A stretch of DNA of 64,000 bases from Burkholderia sp. BCC1644 (lineage in GTDB: Bacteria; Pseudomonadota; Gammaproteobacteria; Burkholderiales; Burkholderiaceae), in assembly GCF_902833225.1 (NCBI RefSeq), contig NZ_CADFEI010000011.1:1-64000 (forward strand), in the 5' to 3' direction. The translations under genes and the position numbers were made by a program. The notes under the pieces are model-generated. The model did no database searches, had not been told where the DNA came from, and saw only the letters and a list, made by a program, of their open reading frames with translations. How positions within the stretch are numbered: the stretch's first letter is position 1; each line of letters begins with the position of its first letter. This document shows, in pieces, positions 53,557 to 63,267 of this stretch.

Positions 53557-56250
53557 ATGTCCGACAACGCCTCCTCCACCGTGATCCGCCGCGCCGACTA
53601 CACGCCGCCGGCCTTCCTCATCGATTCCGTCGCGCTCGAATTCGATCTCGCGCCGGCCCGCACGATCGTCAGGAATACGATGCGCGTGCGCCGCAATCCG
53701 GACGCCGCGCCCGCGCCGCACCTGGAGCTGATGGGCGAAGCGCTCGAATTCGTCGGCGCATGGCTGGACGGCGCGCCGTATGGCGCCGTGCGCACGCACG
53801 AGCACGGGCTGACGGTCGAGAACGTGCCCGATGCGTTCGAGCTGACGCTCGAAAGCGCATGCGCACCCGACCAGAATACGACGCTGTCGGGCCTCTACGT
53901 GTCGAGCGGCAACTTCTTCACGCAGTGCGAAGCCGAAGGCTTTCGCCGCATCACCTACTTCCTCGACCGCCCCGACGTGATGGCGTCGTACATCGTCACG
54001 CTGCGTGCCGACAAGGCCGCGTACCCGGTGCTGCTGTCGAACGGCAACCTCGTCGATTCGGGCGACCTGCCCGACGGCCGCCACTTCGCGAAGTGGGAAG
54101 ACCCGTTCCGCAAGCCGAGCTACCTGTTCGCACTGGTCGCCGGCAAGCTCGTCGCGATCGAGGAAAAGATCACGACCGGCTCGGGCAAGGAAAAGCTGCT
54201 GCAGGTGTGGGTCGAACCGGCCGATCTCGACAAGACGCGTCATGCGATGGATTCGCTGATCCACTCGATCCGCTGGGACGAAAAGCGCTTCGGCCTCGAG
54301 CTCGATCTCGACCGCTTCATGATCGTCGCGGTGGGCGACTTCAACATGGGCGCGATGGAGAACAAGGGGCTCAACATCTTCAACACGAAGTACGTGCTGG
54401 CGAACCCCGAGACCGCGACCGACACCGATTTCGCGAACATCGAATCGGTGGTCGGCCACGAGTACTTCCACAACTGGACCGGCAACCGCGTGACCTGCCG
54501 CGACTGGTTCCAGCTGAGCCTGAAGGAAGGCCTGACGGTGTTCCGCGACCAGGAATTCTCGGCCGACATGGCCGCGGGCGACGAGATCAACTCGGCGGCC
54601 CGCGCAGTCAAGCGCATCGAGGACGTGCGCGTGCTGCGCCAGCTGCAGTTCGCCGAGGACGCGGGCCCGATGGCGCACCCGGTGCGCCCGGAAAGCTACG
54701 TCGAGATCAACAACTTCTACACGATGACCGTCTACGAGAAAGGCTCGGAAGTCGTGCGGATGTACCAGACGCTGTTCGGTCGCGACGGCTTCCGCAAGGG
54801 GATGGACCTGTACTTCAAGCGTCATGACGGCCATGCGGTGACGTGCGACGACTTCCGTCACGCGATGGCCGACGCAAACGGGCGCGACCTCGCGCAGTTC
54901 GAGCGCTGGTACAGCCAGGCCGGTACGCCGCGCGTGTCGGTGCGCACCGCGTACGACGCGGCCGCGCGCCGCTATACGGTCACGCTCGCGCAGGGCTACG
55001 GCGACGCGTCGCCGGCCGCGCGTGAAACGCAGCAGGGGCCGCTGCTGATTCCGTTCGCGATCGGCTTGATCGGCCGCGACGGCCGCGACCTGCCGCTGCG
55101 CCTCGACGGCGAAGCCGCCGCGTCGGGCACGACGCGCGTGCTCGACTTCACCGACACCGAGCAGACCTTCACGTTCGTCGACGTACCGGAAGCGCCGCTG
55201 CCGTCGCTGCTGCGCAACTTCTCGTCGCCGGTGATCGTCGAGTACGACTACAGCGACGACGATCTCGCGTTCCTGCTCGCGCACGACAGCGATCCGTTCA
55301 ACCGCTGGGAGGCCGGCCAGCGCCTCGCGACGCGCGCGCTGCTGACGCTCGCCTCGCGTGCCGCCGCGGACGAACCGCTCACGCTCGGCGAGAACTTCGT
55401 CGCCGCATTCCGCCGCGTGCTGACCGACGCGACGCTGTCGCCCGCGTTCCGCGAACTCGCGCTGACGCTGCCGTCGGAAACCTATCTCGCCGACCAGATG
55501 GCCGAGGCCGATCCGGCCGCCGTGCATCGTGCGCGCCTGTTCGTGCGTCGCCAGCTCGCGACCGCGCTGCGCGCCGAATGGCTCGCCGCGTACGAGCAGC
55601 ACCAGACGCCCGGCGCCTACGAGCCGACACCGGAGGCCTCGGGCCGCCGCGCGCTGAAGAACCTCGCGCTCGCGTATCTCGCCGAACTCGAGGATCCGGC
55701 CGATGCCGTACGCCTCGCGACCGCGCAGTACGACGCGGCGAACAACATGACCGATCGCGCAGCCGCGCTCGGCGCGCTGCTGTCCGCCGCAGCCGCGGGC
55801 GCGAACGAGCCGGCCGAGCAGGCGCTCGCCGACTTCTACCGTCGTTTCGAGAAGGAAGCGCTCGTGATCGACAAGTGGTTCGCGATGCAGGCGGCGCAAC
55901 GCGGCACGGCCGCGCAACCGACGCTCGCGAAGGTGCGCAAGCTGCTCGCGCATCCGGCGTTCAACCTGAAGAACCCGAACCGCGCACGCTCGCTGATCTT
56001 CAGCTTCTGTGCCGCCAACCCCGCGCAATTCCACGCGGCGGACGGTTCGGGCTACGCGTTCTGGGCCGAACAGGTGCTCACGCTCGACGCGATCAACCCG
56101 CAGGTCGCCGCACGCCTCGCGCGCTCGCTCGAACTCTGGCGCCGCTTCACGCCGGCGCTGCGTGACCGGATGCGCGGCGCGCTCGAGCAAGTCGCGGCCG
56201 GTGCGAAGTCGCGCGACGTGCGCGAGATCGTCGAGAAGGCGCTCGCATAA
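53557..56250 (+). CDS. pepN: Aminopeptidase N
   Basis: 897 residues, M1 metallopeptidase. GAMEN is at 265-269. The Zn site is H301-E302-x2-H305 (VVGHEYFHNWTGNR) with Glu324 (LKEGLTVFRDQEFS). It removes N-terminal residues from peptides in the cytoplasm. The length and the IeE-type C-terminal helical domain match the E. coli PepN subgroup. The ATG at 53557 gives MSDNASSTVIRRADYTPP; the longer frame adds 23 residues without support. Confidence 0.97.
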   Translation: MSDNASSTVIRRADYTPPAFLIDSVALEFDLAPARTIVRNTMRVRRNPDAAPAPHLELMGEALEFVGAWLDGAPYGAVRTHEHGLTVENVPDAFELTLESACAPDQNTTLSGLYVSSGNFFTQCEAEGFRRITYFLDRPDVMASYIVTLRADKAAYPVLLSNGNLVDSGDLPDGRHFAKWEDPFRKPSYLFALVAGKLVAIEEKITTGSGKEKLLQVWVEPADLDKTRHAMDSLIHSIRWDEKRFGLELDLDRFMIVAVGDFNMGAMENKGLNIFNTKYVLANPETATDTDFANIESVVGHEYFHNWTGNRVTCRDWFQLSLKEGLTVFRDQEFSADMAAGDEINSAARAVKRIEDVRVLRQLQFAEDAGPMAHPVRPESYVEINNFYTMTVYEKGSEVVRMYQTLFGRDGFRKGMDLYFKRHDGHAVTCDDFRHAMADANGRDLAQFERWYSQAGTPRVSVRTAYDAAARRYTVTLAQGYGDASPAARETQQGPLLIPFAIGLIGRDGRDLPLRLDGEAAASGTTRVLDFTDTEQTFTFVDVPEAPLPSLLRNFSSPVIVEYDYSDDDLAFLLAHDSDPFNRWEAGQRLATRALLTLASRAAADEPLTLGENFVAAFRRVLTDATLSPAFRELALTLPSETYLADQMAEADPAAVHRARLFVRRQLATALRAEWLAAYEQHQTPGAYEPTPEASGRRALKNLALAYLAELEDPADAVRLATAQYDAANNMTDRAAALGALLSAAAAGANEPAEQALADFYRRFEKEALVIDKWFAMQAAQRGTAAQPTLAKVRKLLAHPAFNLKNPNRARSLIFSFCAANPAQFHAADGSGYAFWAEQVLTLDAINPQVAARLARSLELWRRFTPALRDRMRGALEQVAAGAKSRDVREIVEKALA

Positions 56251-56280
56251 CGCCATCGCGCGCATCGCATTCGCGCGATG

Positions 56281-56316
56281 AAGCCGGTGCCGCCCGATGC
56301 GGCGCCGGCTTTTTTA
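56281..56316 (+). terminator. Terminator of pepN
   Basis: AAGCCGGTGCCGC (56281-56293), loop CCGAT, GCGGCGCCGGCTT (56299-56311), one G-T wobble, then TTTTTA. Confidence 0.94.
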
Positions 56317-56529
56317 TTGCGCGGACGCGGATGAAATCGCGCGGATTCTCGGGGTCTGACCGCGCGGCTGGCCGCCGTGGCGATACGCGCCGCGCCCGCC
56401 TCCGCCGCCGGAAACCGGGCCGGCCCGGCCGCCCGGCGATGTAACCGGACGAAAAAAGCCGGCGGCGCGGGAGGCGCGACAGGTAAAATTGCGGCCATTC
56501 AAGGATTCTTTGGCCTTTCGGAGTCTGTC

Positions 56530-57543
<1,014 letters not shown>

Positions 57544-57704
57544 TTGCACTGCAGCACTAGACGGAGGTGCGATGCGCAAGTACAATCGCGCCTCTTGATG
57601 TGGCCCTGACCGGTCGCATCACAGTGAAGTGAAAGCGGGAAGTCCGCCGGATCGAGGGTTTCGCGAAGCAGCGGCAGCAAGCTGAAAAAAGTTCGCAAAA
57701 CCTA

Positions 57705-57734
57705 TTGCCAAGATCTCGGATTTCACCATATAAT
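57705..57734 (+). promoter_or_regulatory. Promoter of tRNA-Thr
   Basis: TTGCCA (57705-57710) and a perfect TATAAT (57729-57734) with an 18-base spacer, 14 bases before the tRNA. Confidence 0.8.
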
Positions 57735-57748
57735 TTCATTTCTCTGCT

Positions 57749-57824
57749 GCCGGTGTAGCTCAGTTGGTAGAGCAGCGCATTCGTAATGCGAAGGTCGTAG
57801 GTTCGACTCCTATCTCCGGCACCA
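57749..57824 (+). tRNA. tRNA-Thr (anticodon CGT)
   Basis: 76 nt with CCA encoded. The D arm, anticodon CGT (57782-57784), variable loop and T arm GGTTCGACTCC are normal. The acceptor stem has one T-T mismatch at pair 6. The sequence is very close to E. coli tRNA-Thr(CGT). No integrase or attachment repeat is seen next to it. Confidence 0.98.
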
Positions 57825-57830
57825 AGACAT

Positions 57831-57875
57831 AAAGGTCTGACAAGCATCGCTTGTCAGACCTTTTCTCTTTTCCGG
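57831..57875 (+). terminator. Terminator of tRNA-Thr
   Basis: AAAGGTCTGACAAGC (57831-57845), loop ATC, and the complement GCTTGTCAGACCTTT (57849-57863), followed by TCTCTTTT. Confidence 0.95.
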
Positions 57876-57993
57876 CGCCGAAATCGTGCGCACGCCCCTC
57901 CCCGACTCATCTCCGCTTGCGGGCATCCCCCGACTCACGCATCGCGTGCCGCCGATTACAATCGCCGGACCATTCCGCCCTCTTCCCCGCATC

Positions 57994-58803
57994 ATGCGCA
58001 CCTGGCGTCTCGAGCGACCGACTCTCAACGCGCAGCTGGATATCTCCCGCGCAACGCGCCTCGTCGCCGCGATCGGCGGCAACGAGCCTAACGCGTTCGC
58101 GGCCGAAGTCCTGAAGCTGTTCGACGATGCGCTGTCGATCACGCAGTGCACGATCTTCGCGTACGAGTTCGGCAATCGCCCGCGCACGATGTCGGTTGCC
58201 GATCATCGTGGCGGCCGCTACCTGCGCGACATCGCCGACACCTACGCACGACACTTCTACGCACTCGACGGCAACCAGCAGGTCGTATCGACCGCCCATC
58301 GCGGCGCGCACCGGCACGACCTGCTGCTGCATCAGCAGGCAGGCGACGAGATCGATCACGAAGCGTATCGCGCCGCATGCTATCGCGGCCCCGACGTATC
58401 CGACCGGCTGGCGCTGCTGATGCAGCCCGACGATGCGACGTGGCTGTCGATCAACCTGTATCGCGCACATCGCAGCGGCGCGTTCCAGCCGCGCGAGATC
58501 GCGGCGATCGAAACGCTCGCGCCGCTGATCGCGCAGGCCGCGAAACATCACTACGCACTCGCCGGCGCGACGCAGATCGGCATCCCGCAAAGGATGCTCG
58601 CGCGGTTACGCCACGCATGCCCCGAACTGTCCAAGCGCGAACTCGACGTGCTGCGCGGCGTGCTCGAAGGCCAGAGCGCGCACGAGATCGGCGAGACGAT
58701 CGGCGTGAAGACATCGAGCGTCGTCACCTATCAGAAGCGCGCGTACCGGCGCCTCGGCGTTTCGAGCCAGCGCGAGCTGTTTGCGCTGTGCATGCAGCCC
58801 TGA
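57994..58803 (+). CDS. LuxR-type transcriptional regulator
   Basis: 269 residues. A C-terminal LuxR/FixJ HTH lies at about 205-262 (LSKRELDVLRGVLEGQSAHEIG, VKTSSVVTYQKRAYRRLGVSSQREL). The N-terminal about 190 residues (LDISRATRLVAAIGGNEPNAF...) do not match the autoinducer-binding or receiver domains and carry a PAS/GAF-like feel I cannot confirm. It precedes the FAD hydroxylase by 166 bases on the same strand and may control it. Start ATG 57994 is chosen; an ATG 36 codons upstream gives Pro-rich sequence of doubtful coding character. Confidence 0.85.
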   Translation: MRTWRLERPTLNAQLDISRATRLVAAIGGNEPNAFAAEVLKLFDDALSITQCTIFAYEFGNRPRTMSVADHRGGRYLRDIADTYARHFYALDGNQQVVSTAHRGAHRHDLLLHQQAGDEIDHEAYRAACYRGPDVSDRLALLMQPDDATWLSINLYRAHRSGAFQPREIAAIETLAPLIAQAAKHHYALAGATQIGIPQRMLARLRHACPELSKRELDVLRGVLEGQSAHEIGETIGVKTSSVVTYQKRAYRRLGVSSQRELFALCMQP

Positions 58804-58969
58804 TGCGTCCCGGTTCGCGCCGAACGTAGCGCCGCCGTGCCCGCGGTGCCCCGCTGTACCCGAAATGGGGACAACGGCGGCACCACCGGCTTCCATACTG
58901 CATCGACCCGTTGCACCCATCGCATCGCCGATGCGCGCACGTCGAGCCAGACCACCGTGGAAGCCAACG

Positions 58970-60709
58970 ATGACCATCGCGTTCAAACCCTATCCGTTCG
59001 TCGCCGAACGCTATCCCGCACATCGGCCGGACCGCATCGACGGCGTCGATACGCACCGGCATCGCGTCGCGATCGTCGGCGGCGGCCCCGTGGGCCTCGC
59101 CGTCGCGCTCGGCCTCGCGAATCACGGCATCCGCAGCGTGTTGATCGAAGCCGACGATTCGGTCTGCCATGGCAGCCGCGCGATCTGCATCTCGCGCCGC
59201 AGCCTCGAAATCATCGAACGGCTCAGCGCGCTCGACGATTTCCTGCGCACGGGGCTGCCGTGGGCCGGCGGACGCAGTTTCTATCGTCACGACGAAGTGC
59301 TGCATTTCACGATGCCGCAGGACGAGAACCAGAAACTGCCGCCGATGGTGAACCTCGCGCAGTATCACATCGAGCAGTTCCTGCTCGACGCCGCGCGGCG
59401 CCGCCCCGATCTCATCGAAATCCGCTGGCGGACGAAGGTCACCGGCGTGACGCGGCACGCGGATGGCGTGCGTCTGGATGTCGACACGCCGCTCGGCGGC
59501 TATGCGCTCGATGCCGACTGGGTGGTCGCATGCGACGGCGGACGCAGCACGATGCGCGATGCGCTCGGCCTGTCGCTCCGGGGCACGAGCTACGAGGGCC
59601 GCTACGTGATCGTCGACATCGCGCTCGACAGCAACCGGCCGACCGAACGGCTCGCGTACTTCGATCCGTCGTCGAATCCCGGCTCGACGGTGCTCGTCCA
59701 CAAGCAGCCCGACAACGTGTGGCGGATCGACTACCAGTTGCGCGACGACGAGGATGCCGAGGCTGCCGTGAAGCCCGACAACGTGATCCCGCGCGTGCAG
59801 AACCTGCTCGACATGATGGGCGAGCGCGGCGCATGGTCGCCGATCTGGATCACGATCTACAAGGCGAACGCATTGACGCTCGAACGCTACCGGCACGACC
59901 GCGTGCTGTTCTGCGGCGACGCAGCGCACCTCGTGCCGATCTTCGGCGTGCGCGGCGCCAATTCGGGCATCGACGATGCCGACAACATCGCGTGGAAACT
60001 CGCGTACGTGATCCGCGGCATCGCGTCGGACGCACTGCTCGACAGCTACTCGGACGAGCGCGTGTTCGCAACGCACGAGAACCTGCGCTATGGCACGAAG
60101 AGCACCGAGTTCATGGCGCCGCCGTCGTTTGCATTCGAGTTGATGCGCAAGGCCGTGCTGACGCTCGCGGTTCGGCATCCGGCGCTGCGTTCGCTGATCA
60201 ACCCGCGACAGACATCGGCCATCGCCTATGCGGCGTCGCCGCTCAACGCGGCCGAACGCGACACGTTCGCGGCCGGCCCGGCGCCCGGCATGGTACTCGC
60301 CGAATGTCCGCTGACACTGTATGCGGCACACGGCAGCGACACACGCCGCGGCCACCTGACCGATCTCGTCGCGCCATGCTTCACCGCGTTCTGCTTCACG
60401 AGCGATGGCGTGCCCGATCCGTCGCTCGACGATCTCGAGCGACGCCTGCAGGAGGCGCACGTGCCGTTCGCGCTCGTCACGCTCGCACGACATGCGGCGC
60501 CGCGGCACCCGGCCTGCCGCGGCCATGACGACGACGGCCGTCTGTTCGACCTGTACGGCGCGCGCAACGGCACCGTCTACCTCGTACGGCCGGACGGGCA
60601 CGTACTCGGCCGCTGGCACGACGCGCACGCCGACGATCTCGCCGCCGCGCTCGAACGCGTGCTCCATCCACGCACGTCCACCGAAACCGATCTTCAGGAG
60701 ACCGCATGA
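58970..60709 (+). CDS. FAD-dependent aromatic hydroxylase (MhpA/PheA-like)
   Basis: 579 residues. The FAD motif is RVAIVGGGPVGLAVALGLANHG (about 25-46), DG motif VVACDGGRSTMRDALGL, and GD motif VLFCGDAAHLVPIFGVRGANSG. The C-terminal thioredoxin-like domain ends in LYGARNGTVYLVRPDGHVLGRW. It probably hydroxylates a phenolic ring, as do 3-(3-hydroxyphenyl)propionate and related hydroxylases. A DUF2783 gene overlaps its stop, and a LuxR gene precedes it. The substrate is unknown. Start ATG 58970 has only a weak GGAAG. Confidence 0.87.
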   Translation: MTIAFKPYPFVAERYPAHRPDRIDGVDTHRHRVAIVGGGPVGLAVALGLANHGIRSVLIEADDSVCHGSRAICISRRSLEIIERLSALDDFLRTGLPWAGGRSFYRHDEVLHFTMPQDENQKLPPMVNLAQYHIEQFLLDAARRRPDLIEIRWRTKVTGVTRHADGVRLDVDTPLGGYALDADWVVACDGGRSTMRDALGLSLRGTSYEGRYVIVDIALDSNRPTERLAYFDPSSNPGSTVLVHKQPDNVWRIDYQLRDDEDAEAAVKPDNVIPRVQNLLDMMGERGAWSPIWITIYKANALTLERYRHDRVLFCGDAAHLVPIFGVRGANSGIDDADNIAWKLAYVIRGIASDALLDSYSDERVFATHENLRYGTKSTEFMAPPSFAFELMRKAVLTLAVRHPALRSLINPRQTSAIAYAASPLNAAERDTFAAGPAPGMVLAECPLTLYAAHGSDTRRGHLTDLVAPCFTAFCFTSDGVPDPSLDDLERRLQEAHVPFALVTLARHAAPRHPACRGHDDDGRLFDLYGARNGTVYLVRPDGHVLGRWHDAHADDLAAALERVLHPRTSTETDLQETA

Positions 60710-60927
60710 TGACGGACACCGAACGCGACATGCTCTATACCGACCTTTGCCGGACGATGACCGGAATCGGCGAAGCCGATGCGTCGCTCTTTCTCGCCCG
60801 CTTCGCACTCCTGGCGATCGAGGCGATCGGCGAACCCGCGACCGTCGCTCGGCTGATCGCCGATGCAGGCGAAGGACTGCCCGATACAAACGTGCCGGCA
60901 GCGACGCACGGACGGCGAGACAACTGA
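60706..60927 (+). CDS. DUF2783 small protein
   Basis: 73 residues: LYTDLCRTMTGIGEADASLFLARFALLAIEAIG is the DUF2783 core. The family is usually found beside FAD monooxygenases of aromatic degradation, as here. AGGAG precedes the first ATG (60706), which overlaps the hydroxylase stop as ATGA, so the two are coupled. A second ATG follows directly at 60709. It may help the hydroxylase; function is unproven. Confidence 0.85.
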   Translation: MMTDTERDMLYTDLCRTMTGIGEADASLFLARFALLAIEAIGEPATVARLIADAGEGLPDTNVPAATHGRRDN

Positions 60928-61185
60928 CCGGCCTGGCCCGGTGCCCCCGCTCATTTATTACAAATTCATTTCGCCACGCATTGTCACCGCACGAACCGGG
61001 TCGTATGCAGACGAATTCCCTGGAAAATCCGCTTGAGGGTGCATAACATTACTTAACGATTCTGACCCGCCTATCGCGTTACATTGCGTGGGCGGCGCGG
61101 CGGGTCGCATGCCGCTTTCACCCAGCTTGCGGCGCACGACAGCCGACGTCCGGTCATTTCGACTCAACCCAAGGAGAGGACCACC

Positions 61186-61440
61186 ATGACTCATGGCTTG
61201 ATTATGTGGCTCATCATCGGCGCGATCGCCGGCTGGCTTGCAGGCTTGCTCGTAAAAGGCGGCGGCTTCGGGCTGATCGTCGACATCATCGTCGGGATCG
61301 TCGGCGCGGTGATCGGCGGCTGGCTTGCCGGGATACTCGGCATCAGTGTCGGCAGCGGCTTCATCGGCTCGGTGATCGTCGCGGTCGTCGGTGCGGTGAT
61401 CCTGCTGTTCGTGATCCGGCTATTCAAGCGAGCGGCCTGA
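61186..61440 (+). CDS. GlsB/YeaQ/YmgE family membrane protein
   Basis: 84 residues, almost all hydrophobic and Gly-rich, three predicted helices (LIMWLIIGAIAGWLAGLL, IIVGIVGAVIGGWLAGIL, GSVIVAVVGAVILLFVI). This is the transglycosylase-associated family, small inner-membrane proteins often induced by stress. AAGGAGAGG lies before the ATG. It has its own terminator and is not tied to the neighbours. The 258 bases upstream hold no gene. Confidence 0.92.
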   Translation: MTHGLIMWLIIGAIAGWLAGLLVKGGGFGLIVDIIVGIVGAVIGGWLAGILGISVGSGFIGSVIVAVVGAVILLFVIRLFKRAA

Positions 61441-61451
61441 CGCACCTCTCC

Positions 61452-61473
61452 ACGCGCCTTCGGGCGCGTTTTC
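61452..61473 (+). terminator. Terminator of the YeaQ-family gene
   Basis: ACGCGCC (61452-61458), loop TTCG, GGCGCGT (61463-61469), then TTTT. A stable UUCG tetraloop. Confidence 0.88.
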
Positions 61474-61519
61474 GCATCAGGCCGGCGCGCGGCTCGTTTG
61501 CCGCGCGCCACCCGCTCGT

Positions 61520-62002
61520 TCAACGCTTCGCGTGCTGCAACCAGCCATCGAGCACCTCGGTCGTCAGCACCCCGCTGCGCGCTTCGCGTGCACCATCGCG
61601 CCCGATCCACACGGTGCGCGGCATTTCCCCTCTCCATCCCGCATCCAGTGTCGCGCGCAAACGCTCGGGCATCGGTTCCGCGTTCGCATACTGCGCAACT
61701 TGCGGCGGCAGGTTCATCTGCGCGAGCGCCTGCGCGATCGCCGCACCGTTGTCGTCGTACGCATCCATCGCGACCATCGCGAGTTGCACGTCCGGGTGAC
61801 GGCGCTGCCACGCAACCAGATGCGCGGCGTTCTCGCGACAGTATCCGCAATCGAGCGACCAGATCTCGATTGCCAGCGGCCGCCCATTTGCGGCCGCAAC
61901 CACCCGCGCGACGTCGGCCGCACGCAGCGGCTGCAGTTCACCGCCGGCCCACGCCGGCATGCTCGCAAGCACGACGCCGAGCAACACGATCAGTCGCTTC
62001 AT
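61520..62002 (-). CDS. Thioredoxin-like exported protein
   Basis: 160 residues. A signal peptide (1-19, ending MPAWAGG) is followed by a thioredoxin fold with a CxxC active site in LAIEIWSLDCGYCRENAAHLVAW (about 44-66); GEMPRTVWIGRDGA holds the cis-Pro. It is similar to TlpA/ResA-type proteins that act in periplasmic thiol chemistry, such as cofactor or metal-site assembly. It is the last gene of the operon and overlaps the upstream BNR-repeat gene by 4 bases. Confidence 0.87.
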   Translation of the reverse strand: MKRLIVLLGVVLASMPAWAGGELQPLRAADVARVVAAANGRPLAIEIWSLDCGYCRENAAHLVAWQRRHPDVQLAMVAMDAYDDNGAAIAQALAQMNLPPQVAQYANAEPMPERLRATLDAGWRGEMPRTVWIGRDGAREARSGVLTTEVLDGWLQHAKR

Positions 62003-63267
62003 TGCGCTCCCTCCACCGCGATCAGCCGATAGCCGTCGTTGCGCGTACGCCACGACAGATAGACGCGGCCCGCATCGTCGAGCAATTGCGGGTTGTCGCT
62101 TGCGCCCGACGTCGCCGCGATCACGCGCGGCGCCGACCAGTGCTCGCCGCGATCGTCCGACCGTCGCAGCTTGATCTGCATCGTGTCGCCGTCGAATGCC
62201 TTCCACGCGAGCCACACGACGTCGCCGCGCGCGACGAGCGCCGCATGCGACGCCTGCTCGCCCGGCACCGCCGGGTTCGCGCCGAATGCCCAGGGCGTGC
62301 CGCGCGGCTGGCCGTCGGCGCCGATGCGCAAATAGAACACGTCGGCCCGACCGTCGACAACGCCGAACCATGCAAGGTGACGCGTGCCGTCCGGCGTGAT
62401 CGCGAGCGCCGGCCCGTGCTCGGGACATGCCTCGACGTGCCAGTTCGAGAACGTCGCTCGCACCGGCACGACCGGCTCCGACGCCGCGACGGGCAACACC
62501 GCGAGCGCATGATCGCGGATCTGCCCCGGAAACACGTTGCGCCACGCGGCCTCGATGCGTCCGGCCGGATCGATCGCCATCGCGATCCGGCAGCATTCGC
62601 ACGTGTGATCGGTCACCTTGCGCTCGGGCTCGAACGACGCGCCGCCGTCGCGCGACACCGCGTAGTAGACGGCCGCGCCTTCGTACGCCTGCCCCGCCGC
62701 TTTCGCCGCGACGAGATCGCGCTTGTCGATCCACGCGATCGCGATGTTGCCGGCCGGATCGACGGCCATCATGTCGAAGCGATGCGTGATCGCCTGCCGG
62801 TCGCGATGCACGGTGGCGGGCACGCTCCACGTCGCGCCGCCGTCGAGCGAGCGCGAGAAACGCACCATGCCCGTGTACGGCGCATCGAGCGGCATCGACC
62901 ATGACGCGTAGACCGCGCGTCCGTCAGGGCTCGTCGCGATCTTCGGACGATTCTCGGCGCTCGTGTAGACCGGCTCCGGCATCGCGTTGACGGTGACGGG
63001 TGCCGACAGCGTGCGGCCCGCGTCGTCGGAGTGCGCGACGACGACGTGCGCGCCTTCGACCCACGCGACCCACAGCCGGTGGCGCGCATCGAACGCGGCG
63101 CCCGTCGCGAGCGGCTGCTTCTGCTGTGCAGGCGCAGCCTGCATGCTCATGTGCGCTGCATGCGGATCGGCGGCTTTCGACGCGTCGCTCGCGTCATGCG
63201 CGCCGGCGGGCGACAGCGCCACGAGCCACAGCGCGCAGCCCGCCGCGAACGACTTCACAGCGACCAT
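61999..63267 (-). CDS. BNR/Asp-box repeat exported protein (sialidase-like fold)
   Basis: 422 residues. A signal peptide (about 1-23) is followed by a His/Met-rich stretch (HDASDASKAADPHAAHMSM) and a beta-propeller with Asp-box repeats (SDDAGRTLS, SLDGGATWS, SRDGGASFE, SDDRGEHWS). The catalytic Arg triad and Tyr of true sialidases are not evident, so the sialidase name often given is doubtful. HTCECCRIA is a dense cysteine motif that could bind metal. It sits between a TonB receptor and a thioredoxin-like gene, suggesting a role in the uptake or handling of a metal or cofactor. Confidence 0.8.
   Translation of the reverse strand: MVAVKSFAAGCALWLVALSPAGAHDASDASKAADPHAAHMSMQAAPAQQKQPLATGAAFDARHRLWVAWVEGAHVVVAHSDDAGRTLSAPVTVNAMPEPVYTSAENRPKIATSPDGRAVYASWSMPLDAPYTGMVRFSRSLDGGATWSVPATVHRDRQAITHRFDMMAVDPAGNIAIAWIDKRDLVAAKAAGQAYEGAAVYYAVSRDGGASFEPERKVTDHTCECCRIAMAIDPAGRIEAAWRNVFPGQIRDHALAVLPVAASEPVVPVRATFSNWHVEACPEHGPALAITPDGTRHLAWFGVVDGRADVFYLRIGADGQPRGTPWAFGANPAVPGEQASHAALVARGDVVWLAWKAFDGDTMQIKLRRSDDRGEHWSAPRVIAATSGASDNPQLLDDAGRVYLSWRTRNDGYRLIAVEGAQ

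Noticed and set aside
53389..56265. 958-codon minus-strand frame opposite pepN
   Set aside because: Same artefact: composition bias keeps stops away. PepN motifs are on the plus strand.
57749..57824. tRNA-Thr as an attachment site of an integrated island
   Set aside because: No integrase on either side and no repeat of the tRNA 3' end in the window; the genes beyond have normal composition.
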